From assembly GCA_027070385.1 (NCBI GenBank), contig JALXDW010000298.1, forward strand, positions 1 to 5,305: DNA of 5,305 bases, in the 5' to 3' direction. Source of the stretch: Chromatiales bacterium (lineage in GTDB: Bacteria > Pseudomonadota > Gammaproteobacteria > UBA6429 > Thiohalophilaceae). This document shows, in pieces, positions 1 to 5,305 of the stretch. A program made the position numbers and the translations under genes. A model generated the notes under the pieces. The model saw only the letters and a list, made by a program, of their open reading frames with translations. It was not told the DNA's origin and made no database searches. Each line of letters opens with the position of its first letter. Position 1 is the first letter of the stretch.

Positions 1-911
1 GTGCTAACCCAGTGCAAAGCACCATGCCACTCTGTTAACCATCCGGTTTTATCCGTATCAATATTTAAAGGGGCAAAGGGTTTGACAGAGAGCCGCCAGA
101 GTGGTTTGTTCGTTGTGAAAAAAGGATGCTGGTGTTCTCTAATGGTTTGCCAAAAATCCGGCTTGTTATTATCAGAACGGTGATTAAAGAGATCACCACC
201 GAGTTTTTTATGTGTGGCTCTTACCGCACTATTATTACCTGCCAGTCGCAGCATTAGTTGTCCATCGTAGTAGCAACTGGCAGTAATGGGATAGGGTTTG
301 TTATTCCACTGGCTTAATTGTTGGTAAGCTTGTTCACGTGAAAACATAAAACTTAAACTGATTTCGGTTTCAGGTTTGGGCAGTACTTTAAGTGAAACAT
401 TAAGAATAACGCCCAGGGTTCCAAAACTGCCGCAGATTAAACGTGATACATCATAGCCAGCCACATTTTTCATTACCTGCCCACCAAATTTTAATTGTTC
501 ACCCTTGCCATTGATTATTTCACAACCTAAAACGAAATCACGGATTGCACCGTTATCGGCTCTTGCCGGGCCGGATAAACCACAGGCAATGGTGCCACCG
601 AGTGTAGCCGGTCGCTCATTTACTCCCGATTGTTTTGTGTGAAAGTGGGGGGGTTCAAAAGCCAGTTGTTGATGATGCTTGCTCAGTAGTGTTTCAATTT
701 CTGACAACGGAGTACCCGCTCGTGCAGTAATAATCAGTTCGGTGGGTTCATAATTAATAATGCCGCTATGCTGGCTGACGACCAACGGTGTCCCTTCAGC
801 CTGGTGGCCATAGAAATTTTTGTTGCCATTGGCTGTAATCACTAGAGGCGTTGCCGTTTGATAAGCTTCAGCAACTTGTTGCTGGATAATGTTGGTCAGA
901 TCATTTTGCAT
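1..911 (-). CDS. glcE: Glycolate oxidase FAD-binding subunit GlcE (3'-truncated by window edge)
   Basis: GlcE is the second flavoprotein-like subunit of the glycolate oxidase complex (GlcDEF), which oxidises glycolate to glyoxylate and passes electrons to the respiratory chain. The reading frame is open from the ATG at 911 to the left edge and shows 303 residues; the E. coli protein is about 350, so roughly the last 50 are outside. Visible family signatures are a PCMH-type FAD-binding domain with GGTIACGLSGPAR (residues about 105-117), the RDFVLG strand (124-129), VMKNVAGYDVSRL (147-159) and GSFGTLGV followed by SLKVLPKP (161-180). The start is fixed by the TAATG overlap with the glcD stop: the A at 911 is shared, which implies translational coupling. 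No strong Shine-Dalgarno sequence is needed or seen; there is only a weak GGA upstream. A seven-G run on the plus strand (647-653) encodes the conserved Glu-Pro-Pro and the frame stays intact across it. Confidence is high from motifs and linkage to glcD. Confidence 0.93.
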   Translation of the reverse strand, partial: MQNDLTNIIQQQVAEAYQTATPLVITANGNKNFYGHQAEGTPLVVSQHSGIINYEPTELIITARAGTPLSEIETLLSKHHQQLAFEPPHFHTKQSGVNERPATLGGTIACGLSGPARADNGAIRDFVLGCEIINGKGEQLKFGGQVMKNVAGYDVSRLICGSFGTLGVILNVSLKVLPKPETEISLSFMFSREQAYQQLSQWNNKPYPITASCYYDGQLMLRLAGNNSAVRATHKKLGGDLFNHRSDNNKPDFWQTIREHQHPFFTTNKPLWRLSVKPFAPLNIDTDKTGWLTEWHGALHWVS

Positions 912-2365
912 TAGAAGCGATCCAGCTCAGGGTGAGGTAATTGACCATTATGTACATGCATGGCACCCAGTTCTGCACAGCGGTGTAAGGTGGGAACGGC
1001 TTTACCTGGATTCAGTAAACCATTTTTATCAAAGGCTTGTTTTATGGCATGAAACTGTTGCAATTCCAGTGAGTTAAATTGCACACACATTTGATCAATT
1101 TTTTCTATTCCCACACCGTGTTCGCCAGTGATTGTACCACCGAGTTTTACACACAGTTCCAGAATTTTTGCACCAAATTCTTCGGTACGTTCAAGTTCAC
1201 CTTCAATATTGGCATTATAAAGGATCAGTGGATGCAGATTACCATCACCGGCATGAAACACATTGGCAACCGGCAGTTGATATTCATCTGATAATTCATT
1301 AATGGAATTCAGTATATCGGGTAAATGTTTTTTTGGAATGGTGCCATCCATACAATAATAATCAGGTGCAAGTCGTCCAACGGCCGGAAAAGCTGATTTA
1401 CGGCCTTTCCATATCAAATTGCGTTCCTGTTCGTTTTTGGATATACGAACTTGAGTGGCATGATTATTTCTTGCAATTTTTTCGACTTCTAATATGGTTT
1501 GTTCGACTTCTTCAACGGTACCATCAAGTTCGCAAAGTATAATGGCTGCGGCATCTTTTGGATAACCGGCATGGGCAAAATCTTCGGCAGCTTGAATGGC
1601 CAGGTTATCCATCATTTCCAGGCCGGCAGGAATAATACCGTTGGCGATAATATCTCCGACCGTTTTACCTGCATCAAGTACATTATTAAATGCTGCGAGT
1701 AATACCTGTGCTTTTTCCGGTAAAGGTAAAAGTTTAACAGTAATCTCAACGATGATGCCGAGTAATCCTTCTGAGCCGGTGATTAAAGCGAGAAAGTCAT
1801 ATCCTGCTGCATCCAGTCCCTGTCCTCCCAGGGTTATCAATTCACCTTCACAGCTAATTATTTTAATCTGGATAATATTATGTACGGTTAATCCGTATTT
1901 TAAACAATGCACACCACCGGCATTTTCAGCAACATTGCCACCAATGCTGCAGGCAATTTGGGATGAAGGATCAGGCGCATAATAAAGGCCAAAGGGTTTT
2001 GCTGCTTCACTGATAGCCAAGTTACGGACTCCAGGTTGCAGTCGAGCCGTGCGTGTCAGTGGATCAATGCCCAGAATTTTTTTTAGTTTGGCAAGAGATA
2101 GAATTAAACAGTTTTCCTGTGGCAATGCGCCACCTGATAAGCCCGTGCCCGCACCACGTGCAATGACGGGGATGTTATTGTTATGGCAGAGAGCCATTAT
2201 TTTTTGTATTTGTTCAACAGTGTCGGGTAATGCCACTATCCAGGGTAAAAATTTATAAGCAGACAGGCCATCACACTCATAAGGGTGAAGCTCTTCTTTT
2301 TCAATTAAAACATTTGTTTTGGGGATAATCCGGTAAAGTGCCTGGATGAATCGCTCTTTCTGCAT
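911..2365 (-). CDS. glcD: Glycolate oxidase FAD-linked subunit GlcD
   Basis: GlcD is the main FAD-carrying subunit of glycolate oxidase, belonging to the FAD_binding_4 / FAD-oxidase_C family shared with D-lactate dehydrogenases. From the ATG at 2365 it is 484 residues, close to the usual 480-500. The N-terminal FAD domain shows GAGTGLSGGA (71-80), PDPSS (131-135), GGNVAENAGG (142-151) and ITGSEGLLGII (195-205). The C-terminal catalytic domain shows HAGDGNLHP (371-379), GEHGVG (414-419) and the closing NPGK (452-455). There is no signal peptide; it should act at the cytoplasmic face of the membrane with GlcE and GlcF. An in-frame TTG at 2392 would add nine residues, but the ATG at 2365 is preferred because it begins the conserved region and has a weak GCAGGT Shine-Dalgarno sequence about 9 bases upstream. 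The stop (913-911) overlaps the glcE start. Adjacency to glcE separates it from the similar D-lactate dehydrogenases; a closely related 2-hydroxyacid oxidase activity cannot be fully excluded. Confidence 0.95.
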   Translation of the reverse strand: MQKERFIQALYRIIPKTNVLIEKEELHPYECDGLSAYKFLPWIVALPDTVEQIQKIMALCHNNNIPVIARGAGTGLSGGALPQENCLILSLAKLKKILGIDPLTRTARLQPGVRNLAISEAAKPFGLYYAPDPSSQIACSIGGNVAENAGGVHCLKYGLTVHNIIQIKIISCEGELITLGGQGLDAAGYDFLALITGSEGLLGIIVEITVKLLPLPEKAQVLLAAFNNVLDAGKTVGDIIANGIIPAGLEMMDNLAIQAAEDFAHAGYPKDAAAIILCELDGTVEEVEQTILEVEKIARNNHATQVRISKNEQERNLIWKGRKSAFPAVGRLAPDYYCMDGTIPKKHLPDILNSINELSDEYQLPVANVFHAGDGNLHPLILYNANIEGELERTEEFGAKILELCVKLGGTITGEHGVGIEKIDQMCVQFNSLELQQFHAIKQAFDKNGLLNPGKAVPTLHRCAELGAMHVHNGQLPHPELDRF

Positions 2366-2366
2366 A

Positions 2367-2392
2367 GTTGTACAACCTGCATATTTGTACAA
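2367..2392. promoter_or_regulatory. Two TTGTACAA palindromes next to the glcD start
   Basis: GTTGTACAAC at 2367-2376 is a perfect 10-bp palindrome ending two bases before the glcD ATG. A second perfect palindrome, TTGTACAA, lies at 2385-2392, with centres 17 bp apart. They interleave with the CTGCATAT repeat. The GT-AC core is loosely reminiscent of GntR-family operators (GlcC, which controls glc genes in E. coli, is a GntR/FadR-type regulator), but the spacing does not match a consensus I can state with certainty. The regulator identity is speculation. Confidence 0.3.
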
Positions 2393-2425
2393 TAAAATAT
2401 GCAGATATCATAGCGTACTGCATAT
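2377..2425. repeat. Triple CTGCATAT repeat in alternating orientation, candidate operator
   Basis: Three perfect copies of the 8-mer CTGCATAT lie in 49 bp: plus orientation at 2377-2384, inverted at 2397-2404 (ATATGCAG) and plus again at 2418-2425. Centre-to-centre distances are 20 and 21 bp, about two helical turns each, so all three would face the same side of the helix. The first two copies extend to a perfect 10-bp inverted repeat (2377-2386 with 2395-2404, 8-bp spacer). The array sits between the two divergent start codons and overlaps both weak -10 candidates. By inference it is a binding array for a dimeric transcription factor controlling glcDE, hslR or both. I do not recognise the motif as the site of a named regulator. 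Confidence 0.5.
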
Positions 2426-2488
2426 AAAATAAATACAACATGATTTATAGTGGAATTACGGAATGAATGAACAGGAAGAGATGTCAAT

Positions 2489-2878
2489 ATGAATGTCCGG
2501 TTAGACAAATGGTTATGGGCAGCACGCTTTTATAAAACCCGTAAACTGGCAACCGAAGCGGTGCAAGGAGGGCATGTGCATATTATTGAACAGAGTAAAC
2601 GCATTCGGGTAAAGCCATCGCGTTTATTACGTGTGGGCGATATGTTAGTAATTACAAAAGGTTTATATAAATTCACGGTCGAGGTAGTCTCGCTGTCAGA
2701 TAAACGCGGCTCAGCAAGTATTGCTCAACAGCTGTATGCGGAAACTGCAGATAGCATTGCGCAAAGAGAAATGATCAGTTTGCAGCGAAAAGCACAGAAT
2801 GTTATGGCTCCAAAACATCGCCCCGACAAACGAGAGCGAGCAAAAATTATTCGGTTTAAAAACAAGTTTGCAGAGTGA
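2489..2878 (+). CDS. hslR: Ribosome-associated heat shock protein Hsp15 (HslR), S4 domain
   Basis: Hsp15 is a small RNA-binding protein that, in E. coli, binds free 50S subunits still carrying nascent-chain peptidyl-tRNA and helps recycle them after stress. The 129-residue product matches the family length (E. coli 133). It opens with [15 protein letters not shown] (4-18), the S4 RNA-binding motif, followed by A-EAV-GG-V (around 22-30), KPSR--RVGD (about 42-51) and a highly basic tail ([19 protein letters not shown], about 109-127) typical of Hsp15 and absent from short S4 proteins such as YbcJ. The ATG at 2489 has AGGAAG ten bases upstream. It is the first gene of a rightward cluster, its TGA overlapping the next start. 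In E. coli hslR pairs with hslO (Hsp33); that partner is absent here. No clear sigma-32 promoter is visible. Confidence 0.93.
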   Translation: MNVRLDKWLWAARFYKTRKLATEAVQGGHVHIIEQSKRIRVKPSRLLRVGDMLVITKGLYKFTVEVVSLSDKRGSASIAQQLYAETADSIAQREMISLQRKAQNVMAPKHRPDKRERAKIIRFKNKFAE

Positions 2879-3348
2879 ATAAAGTGAAAAGTAAAAAAAA
2901 TCAACGTCCTGTTACACCGCTGTTAGCAGCTGATACCATTATTGAATTAGAGGGTGAGGAGGAACAACCCGGTATTGTATTGATTGAACGTAAAAATCCA
3001 CCTTATGGCTGGGCTATTCCCGGTGGTTTTGTGGATGTGGGAGAAACGGTTGAACAGGCCGCTGTTCGTGAAGCGAAGGAGGAGGTTTGCCTGGATGTGA
3101 AACTGGAATGTTTGTTGGGGCTTTATTCTGATCCCCGGCGTGACCCAAGAGGCCACACGGTAACGGCTGTTTATATCGCCCATGCAAAGGGAAAACCACA
3201 AGCTGCTGATGACGCAAGAAATGTGGCCGTATTTAATATAAATACAGTGCCCGCCGAACTGGCATTTGATCATAATAAAGTATTACAGGATTATTGGTAT
3301 TATAAAAAAACAGGTAAAGTGAAACCCTTATCTTGGGATAATCATTAA
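2875..3348 (+). CDS. Nudix hydrolase, ADP-ribose pyrophosphatase-like
   Basis: This 157-residue protein is a Nudix-fold pyrophosphohydrolase, which cleaves nucleoside diphosphates linked to another moiety, in a Mg-dependent way in the cytoplasm. The Nudix box spans residues 51-73: G51, E57, R65-E66 and E69-E70 are all in place, so catalysis should be intact. The normally conserved glycine near the end of the box is Cys72. W46-IPGG just before the box and [11 protein letters not shown] (85-95) after it resemble the ADP-ribose pyrophosphatase group; the substrate is inferred from these and could be another nucleotide derivative. The basic N-terminus (residues 1-11) is probably flexible. The start chosen is GTG at 2875, giving a GTGA overlap with the hslR stop and implying translational coupling; a second in-frame GTG at 2884 would remove three residues. 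No strong Shine-Dalgarno sequence is visible for either. Confidence 0.88.
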   Translation: MNKVKSKKNQRPVTPLLAADTIIELEGEEEQPGIVLIERKNPPYGWAIPGGFVDVGETVEQAAVREAKEEVCLDVKLECLLGLYSDPRRDPRGHTVTAVYIAHAKGKPQAADDARNVAVFNINTVPAELAFDHNKVLQDYWYYKKTGKVKPLSWDNH

Positions 3349-3350
3349 AA

Positions 3351-3980
3351 ATGAATTCCCGAGATCCATTGTTGAGTATTCAACAGAAAAGACGGCAAAA
3401 TCTGGTTTATTTTTTTTTATTACTCTTGCTGGTAGCGATTGTTTTTATCTGGATGGTCTTTTCCGATTACTCTAATTCATCCAGGATAAAAAAAGATCAT
3501 TATTTACTTCGCTTTGATTTAACCACGCTTGTTCCTGGAGAAGTCAGAATTGTTCGGCATCATGGCTTGCCGGTTTTAATTATGCAGCGTACGCCACAGG
3601 AACTGAAACAATTACTGGATATTCGTTCCTATTTGTCAGATCCTGATTCCAACGAAAGTACCCAACCCGTGTTTGCAAAAAATTATTATCGATCATTGAA
3701 AGCGGAATATTTTATTGCTTATGCTGTTCATCCAGTATCGGCTAATGAAATTAATTATCGTCTGGCAAGTTATCAACATACATTAAAACCAGGTATTCCC
3801 TGGTACGGTGGTTTTTCTGAAACACATTCAGGTGCATATTATGATAAAGCGGGTCGTATCTATAAACAAATTCATTCAAATAACCACTCGGCTTTTAATC
3901 TGTATGTACCTGATTATAGAATAACGCTCGACAACCAGCTGTATGTGTATACCCTGAAAGAGCTGGGTTTTAAGGATTAG
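3351..3980 (+). CDS. Membrane-anchored protein, degenerate Rieske-like (no Fe-S ligands)
   Basis: The 209-residue product has a basic N-terminus (KRR at 13-15), one very hydrophobic Leu-rich segment (about 18-37) and a soluble C-terminal domain, so it should be anchored in the inner membrane with the domain in the periplasm. It is not a standard annotated gene that I can name. Its layout follows the Rieske subunit (PetA) of the cytochrome bc1 complex: L-PGE---V--HGLPVLI--RT (60-81), RSLKAEY (114-120), GGF---H-G--YD-AGR (153-169) and NLYVPDY (183-189). However, the protein has no cysteine. Where PetA has its first ligand box (CTHLGC) this protein has HPVSAN (127-132), and the second box (CPCHG) is replaced by ETHSG (157-161). 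It therefore cannot bind a [2Fe-2S] cluster in the Rieske manner. It starts two bases after the Nudix stop, with GGGA about 12 bases upstream, so it probably belongs to the hslR transcript. The Rieske relationship is by motif memory, not a search; function unknown. Confidence 0.8.
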   Translation: MNSRDPLLSIQQKRRQNLVYFFLLLLLVAIVFIWMVFSDYSNSSRIKKDHYLLRFDLTTLVPGEVRIVRHHGLPVLIMQRTPQELKQLLDIRSYLSDPDSNESTQPVFAKNYYRSLKAEYFIAYAVHPVSANEINYRLASYQHTLKPGIPWYGGFSETHSGAYYDKAGRIYKQIHSNNHSAFNLYVPDYRITLDNQLYVYTLKELGFKD

Positions 3981-3996
3981 TTGTTATACCGATTTT

Positions 3997-4008
3997 GTAT
4001 TATAATAC
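3997..4008 (+). promoter_or_regulatory. Likely promoter -10 of the thioredoxin gene, inside a perfect palindrome
   Basis: A consensus TATAAT (4001-4006) lies in the 61-bp gap before the thioredoxin gene, which would place transcription start near 4013 and give a leader of about 30 bases. The box is embedded in GTATTATAATAC, a perfect 12-bp palindrome. A -35 is weak: TTGTTA at 3981-3986 is only 14 bp away, and the hexamer at the best 17-bp spacing (TAGTTG, 3978-3983) is poor. A weak -35 suggests modest basal activity or activator dependence. No terminator separates it from the upstream gene, so read-through is possible. Confidence 0.55.
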
Positions 4009-4041
4009 TGATAGCAAATACATTAATTACGGGAGCGACCT

Positions 4042-4410
4042 GTGGCAACCATTGAACTGAATAAAGATAATTTTAAGACTACGATTGAAAATAATGATTT
4101 TGTCATTATAGATTTTTGGGCGCCCTGGTGTGGTCCTTGTCAGGGGTTCTTGCCGGTTTATGAAGAATTATCTGAAAAATACCCAGACATTATTTTTGCC
4201 AAAGTGAATACAGAAGACGAACAGGAACTGGCAGCCGGTTTTCAGATCCGCTCCATCCCAACACTCATGATGTTTCGTGAACAGGTTATTTTATATTCAG
4301 AAGCCGGTGCATTACAAAAAGCACAGCTTGAAGAGTTGATTGAAAAAGCCGGTAGTTTGGATATGGCTGAAGTACACAAGCAGATGGAAGAAGGGGAACA
4401 GGATAAATAA
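4042..4410 (+). CDS. Thioredoxin family protein
   Basis: This is a cytoplasmic thiol-disulfide oxidoreductase of thioredoxin fold, 122 residues, with no signal peptide. The canonical active site WCGPC occupies residues 29-33 inside DFWAPWCGPC, the buried Asp is D24, and the cis-proline loop is RSIPT with P73. The residue after the active site is Gln34 where classical TrxA has Lys. The fold ends near residue 105; a strongly charged tail (about 107-122, ending MEEGEQDK) extends beyond the roughly 108-residue TrxA. It is probably a secondary thioredoxin rather than the main trxA, so no symbol is given. Start: GTG at 4042, with GGGAG (4031-4035) six bases upstream; no alternative start fits the family. 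It has its own likely promoter and convergent neighbour moeA. Targets cannot be inferred from the context. Confidence 0.92.
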   Translation: MATIELNKDNFKTTIENNDFVIIDFWAPWCGPCQGFLPVYEELSEKYPDIIFAKVNTEDEQELAAGFQIRSIPTLMMFREQVILYSEAGALQKAQLEELIEKAGSLDMAEVHKQMEEGEQDK

Positions 4411-4427
4411 CAGGAATTGTTATTTTT
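4405..4427 (+). terminator. Weak candidate terminator after the thioredoxin gene
   Basis: AAATAACA (4405-4412) and TGTTATTT (4418-4425) form a perfect 8-bp inverted repeat with a 5-base loop, overlapping the thioredoxin stop codon. A run of five T bases (4423-4427) covers the end of the stem and just beyond. The stem has a single C-G pair and is thermodynamically poor, so it may only be a weak or partial terminator. Nothing better is seen before the convergent moeA gene. Confidence 0.3.
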
Positions 4428-4540
4428 AAGTTGCAAGGAACATAACGCTATCAATGCCTCCATTTGGAAATGGTAAAAGTCAACAGACCTGAGTGAAGCG
4501 TTTTTTACTTTGCACGTTTTATAGCCTGAGGGTTAATGAG
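4428..4540. other. Convergent intergenic spacer, thioredoxin / moeA
   Basis: This stretch separates two genes that point toward each other, so it needs no promoter. It contains CCATTT-GG-AAATGG (4460-4473), an inverted repeat whose 2-base loop is too tight to form fully and which has no T-run on either strand. It also has a T-run (4501-4506) and two CCTGAG words (4488 and 4525 regions). I find no convincing terminator for moeA and no open reading frame that looks like a gene. Confidence 0.5.
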
Positions 4541-5305
4541 TTAATTCAGTCCTTCAAAAGGCTGGATATCAACCATTTCTCCCGGGTTGATTGTTCCACT
4601 CTGGGCAGGAATAATTGCAAAACAGTTTGCCAAACTCATACCGCTTAATATGTGCGATGCCTGCATTCCTACATCCTTAACAACGAGTTCACCATTATCG
4701 TCATAACTGAAAACAGCACGCTGAAAATCCAAGCGTCCGGGACGTTTATAAAAAGGTGCTATCGCACGGGCTTTGGTGATAATGGGCTTGTAATTTTTAT
4801 TGCCGCTTAATTGATGAATGGCGGGTAAGCCAAGCTGATAGTAGGTGGCCATGACGGATACCGGGTTGCCGGGCAAGCCAATAAACATGGCCTGTTTAAC
4901 CGAACCAAAAGCCAATGGTTTGCCGGGTTTAATTGCCAGTTTCCAGAAATTGATTTGACCGAGTTTTTCGAGTGTTTCTTTAACAAAATCTGCGTCACCG
5001 ACTGAAACGCCACCGGAAGTGATTATAACATCGGATTGTTCTGCTGCTGTCAAAAAGGCGGCTTCAATTTTTTTACGGTCATCGGGGATAACACCCATAT
5101 CATTTATTTCAACGTTTAAATTTTGTAACATGCCATAAATGGTATAGCGATTGCTGTCATAAATTTGGCCGTCTTCCAGTGTTTCTCCAACACCTTTTAG
5201 TTCATCACCGGTCGAAAAAAAACTGACTTTTAATGGCCGAAATACTTTAACCCGGGCAACACCAAGCGAGGCAAGTAATCCCATTTCGGCTGCTTTGATT
5301 AACTT
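4541..5305 (-). CDS. moeA: Molybdopterin molybdenumtransferase MoeA (5'-truncated by window edge)
   Basis: MoeA inserts molybdate into adenylylated molybdopterin in the last step of molybdenum cofactor synthesis, in the cytoplasm. The frame is open at the right edge and 254 residues remain; E. coli MoeA is 411, so about 150 N-terminal residues and the start are outside. Counting from the first visible residue, signatures are AAE-GLLASLG (5-15), FSTGDEL (30-36), IYDSNRY (48-54), DVIITSGGVSVGDADF (92-107), KLAIKPGKPLAFG (122-134) and GLPGNPVS (143-150). These span the MoCF-binding domain and the following C-terminal domain IV, which ends with an intact TAA at 4543-4541. The C-terminal SGMSLANCFAIIP (221-233) is also typical. 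A Met at 5284 is an internal residue, not the start, since the family sequence continues in frame upstream of it. All expected motifs are present, so the gene looks functional; neighbouring molybdenum genes, if any, are off-window. Confidence 0.95.
   Translation of the reverse strand, partial: KLIKAAEMGLLASLGVARVKVFRPLKVSFFSTGDELKGVGETLEDGQIYDSNRYTIYGMLQNLNVEINDMGVIPDDRKKIEAAFLTAAEQSDVIITSGGVSVGDADFVKETLEKLGQINFWKLAIKPGKPLAFGSVKQAMFIGLPGNPVSVMATYYQLGLPAIHQLSGNKNYKPIITKARAIAPFYKRPGRLDFQRAVFSYDDNGELVVKDVGMQASHILSGMSLANCFAIIPAQSGTINPGEMVDIQPFEGLN

Larger units (their letters stand above)
2366..2488. promoter_or_regulatory. Divergent intergenic region glcD / hslR
   Basis: This 123-bp gap must hold the promoters for leftward glcDE and for the rightward hslR cluster. 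It is very AT-rich. On the plus strand, TATAGT at 2446-2451 and TATCAT at 2406-2411 each match the sigma-70 -10 consensus at five of six bases, but neither has a convincing -35 at 16-18 bp. On the minus strand, TATGAT (plus-strand 2411-2406) is a plausible -10 for glcD, with TTGTAT 20 bp upstream, which is too far for a standard promoter. A TTGACA on the minus strand at 2487-2482 has no matching -10. A good Shine-Dalgarno AGGAAG (2473-2478) serves hslR. The region also contains the repeats listed separately. A promoter must exist here, but the exact sites are uncertain. Confidence 0.6.

Noticed and set aside
647..653. Seven-base G homopolymer in glcE as a phase-variation or frameshift site
   Set aside because: It encodes the Pro-Pro-His of a segment matching the GlcE family, and the frame is intact on both sides.
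1596..1982. 128-codon plus-strand open frame inside glcD
   Set aside because: It lies wholly opposite strongly conserved glcD sequence, its composition is a reverse reading of GlcD, and no ribosome binding site or family motif supports it.
2366..2392. In-frame TTG at 2392 extending GlcD by nine residues
   Set aside because: The extra residues (rich in Cys, Thr and Tyr) overlap the palindromes and are not a family feature; the ATG at 2365 gives a normal-length GlcD.
2482..2487. Perfect TTGACA on the minus strand as the glcD -35
   Set aside because: No -10-like hexamer occurs 15-19 bp downstream; it also overlaps the bases just before the hslR start.
2947..3273. 108-codon minus-strand open frame opposite the Nudix gene
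   Set aside because: It is antisense to the conserved Nudix box, with no recognisable domain.
4460..4473. CCATTTGGAAATGG as a terminator hairpin
   Set aside because: A two-base loop is too small to close and there is no T-run on either strand next to it.
4493..4515. Imperfect hairpin around GTGAAG...CTTTGCAC as a moeA terminator
   Set aside because: The stem needs bulges after three base pairs and no T-run follows in the moeA direction.
4541..5284. moeA starting at the Met codon at 5284
   Set aside because: Conserved MoeA sequence (AAE before GLLASLG) continues in frame to the window edge, and a start there would remove the N-terminal domains.

Overview
The window is an AT-rich (low-40s % GC by eye), gene-dense bacterial chromosomal segment. 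It most likely comes from a gammaproteobacterium: Hsp15 (HslR) is characteristic of that group, and the GlcD/GlcE and MoeA sequences read as ordinary proteobacterial orthologues. I see no tRNA, rRNA, insertion sequence, phage gene or CRISPR array. The genus cannot be named from this sequence.

Layout. Positions 1-911 (minus strand) hold most of glcE, whose C-terminus lies beyond the left edge. It overlaps by one base (TAATG) the end of glcD (911-2365, minus). Together these encode the FAD-binding part of a glycolate oxidase; glcF would be expected just outside the left edge. A 123-bp divergent intergenic region (2366-2488) separates glcD from a rightward cluster: hslR (2489-2878), a Nudix hydrolase (2875-3348, GTGA overlap with hslR) and a 209-residue membrane-anchored protein (3351-3980, 2-bp gap). 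A 61-bp gap with a consensus TATAAT precedes a stand-alone thioredoxin (4042-4410). After a 130-bp convergent spacer, the C-terminal part of moeA (molybdopterin molybdenumtransferase) lies on the minus strand at 4541-5305, with its N-terminus beyond the right edge.

How the genes work together. The glcDE pair is a metabolic unit that oxidises glycolate to glyoxylate. The hslR-Nudix-membrane protein cluster is packed tightly enough to be one transcript, joining a ribosome-rescue factor to a likely ADP-ribose/nucleotide-type Nudix enzyme and a protein of unknown role. Thioredoxin and MoeA are housekeeping redox and cofactor genes that happen to be neighbours.

Most interesting points. (1) The 209-residue protein aligns, by family memory, along its whole length with the Rieske iron-sulfur subunit of the cytochrome bc1 complex, yet contains no cysteine at all. 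All four cluster ligands and both disulfide cysteines appear replaced, so it looks like a cluster-less Rieske-fold paralogue. (2) The glcD/hslR divergent region contains three copies of CTGCATAT in alternating orientation, spaced 20-21 bp centre to centre, plus two TTGTACAA palindromes. This is a compact undescribed operator candidate that could also form an RNA hairpin beside the glcD start.
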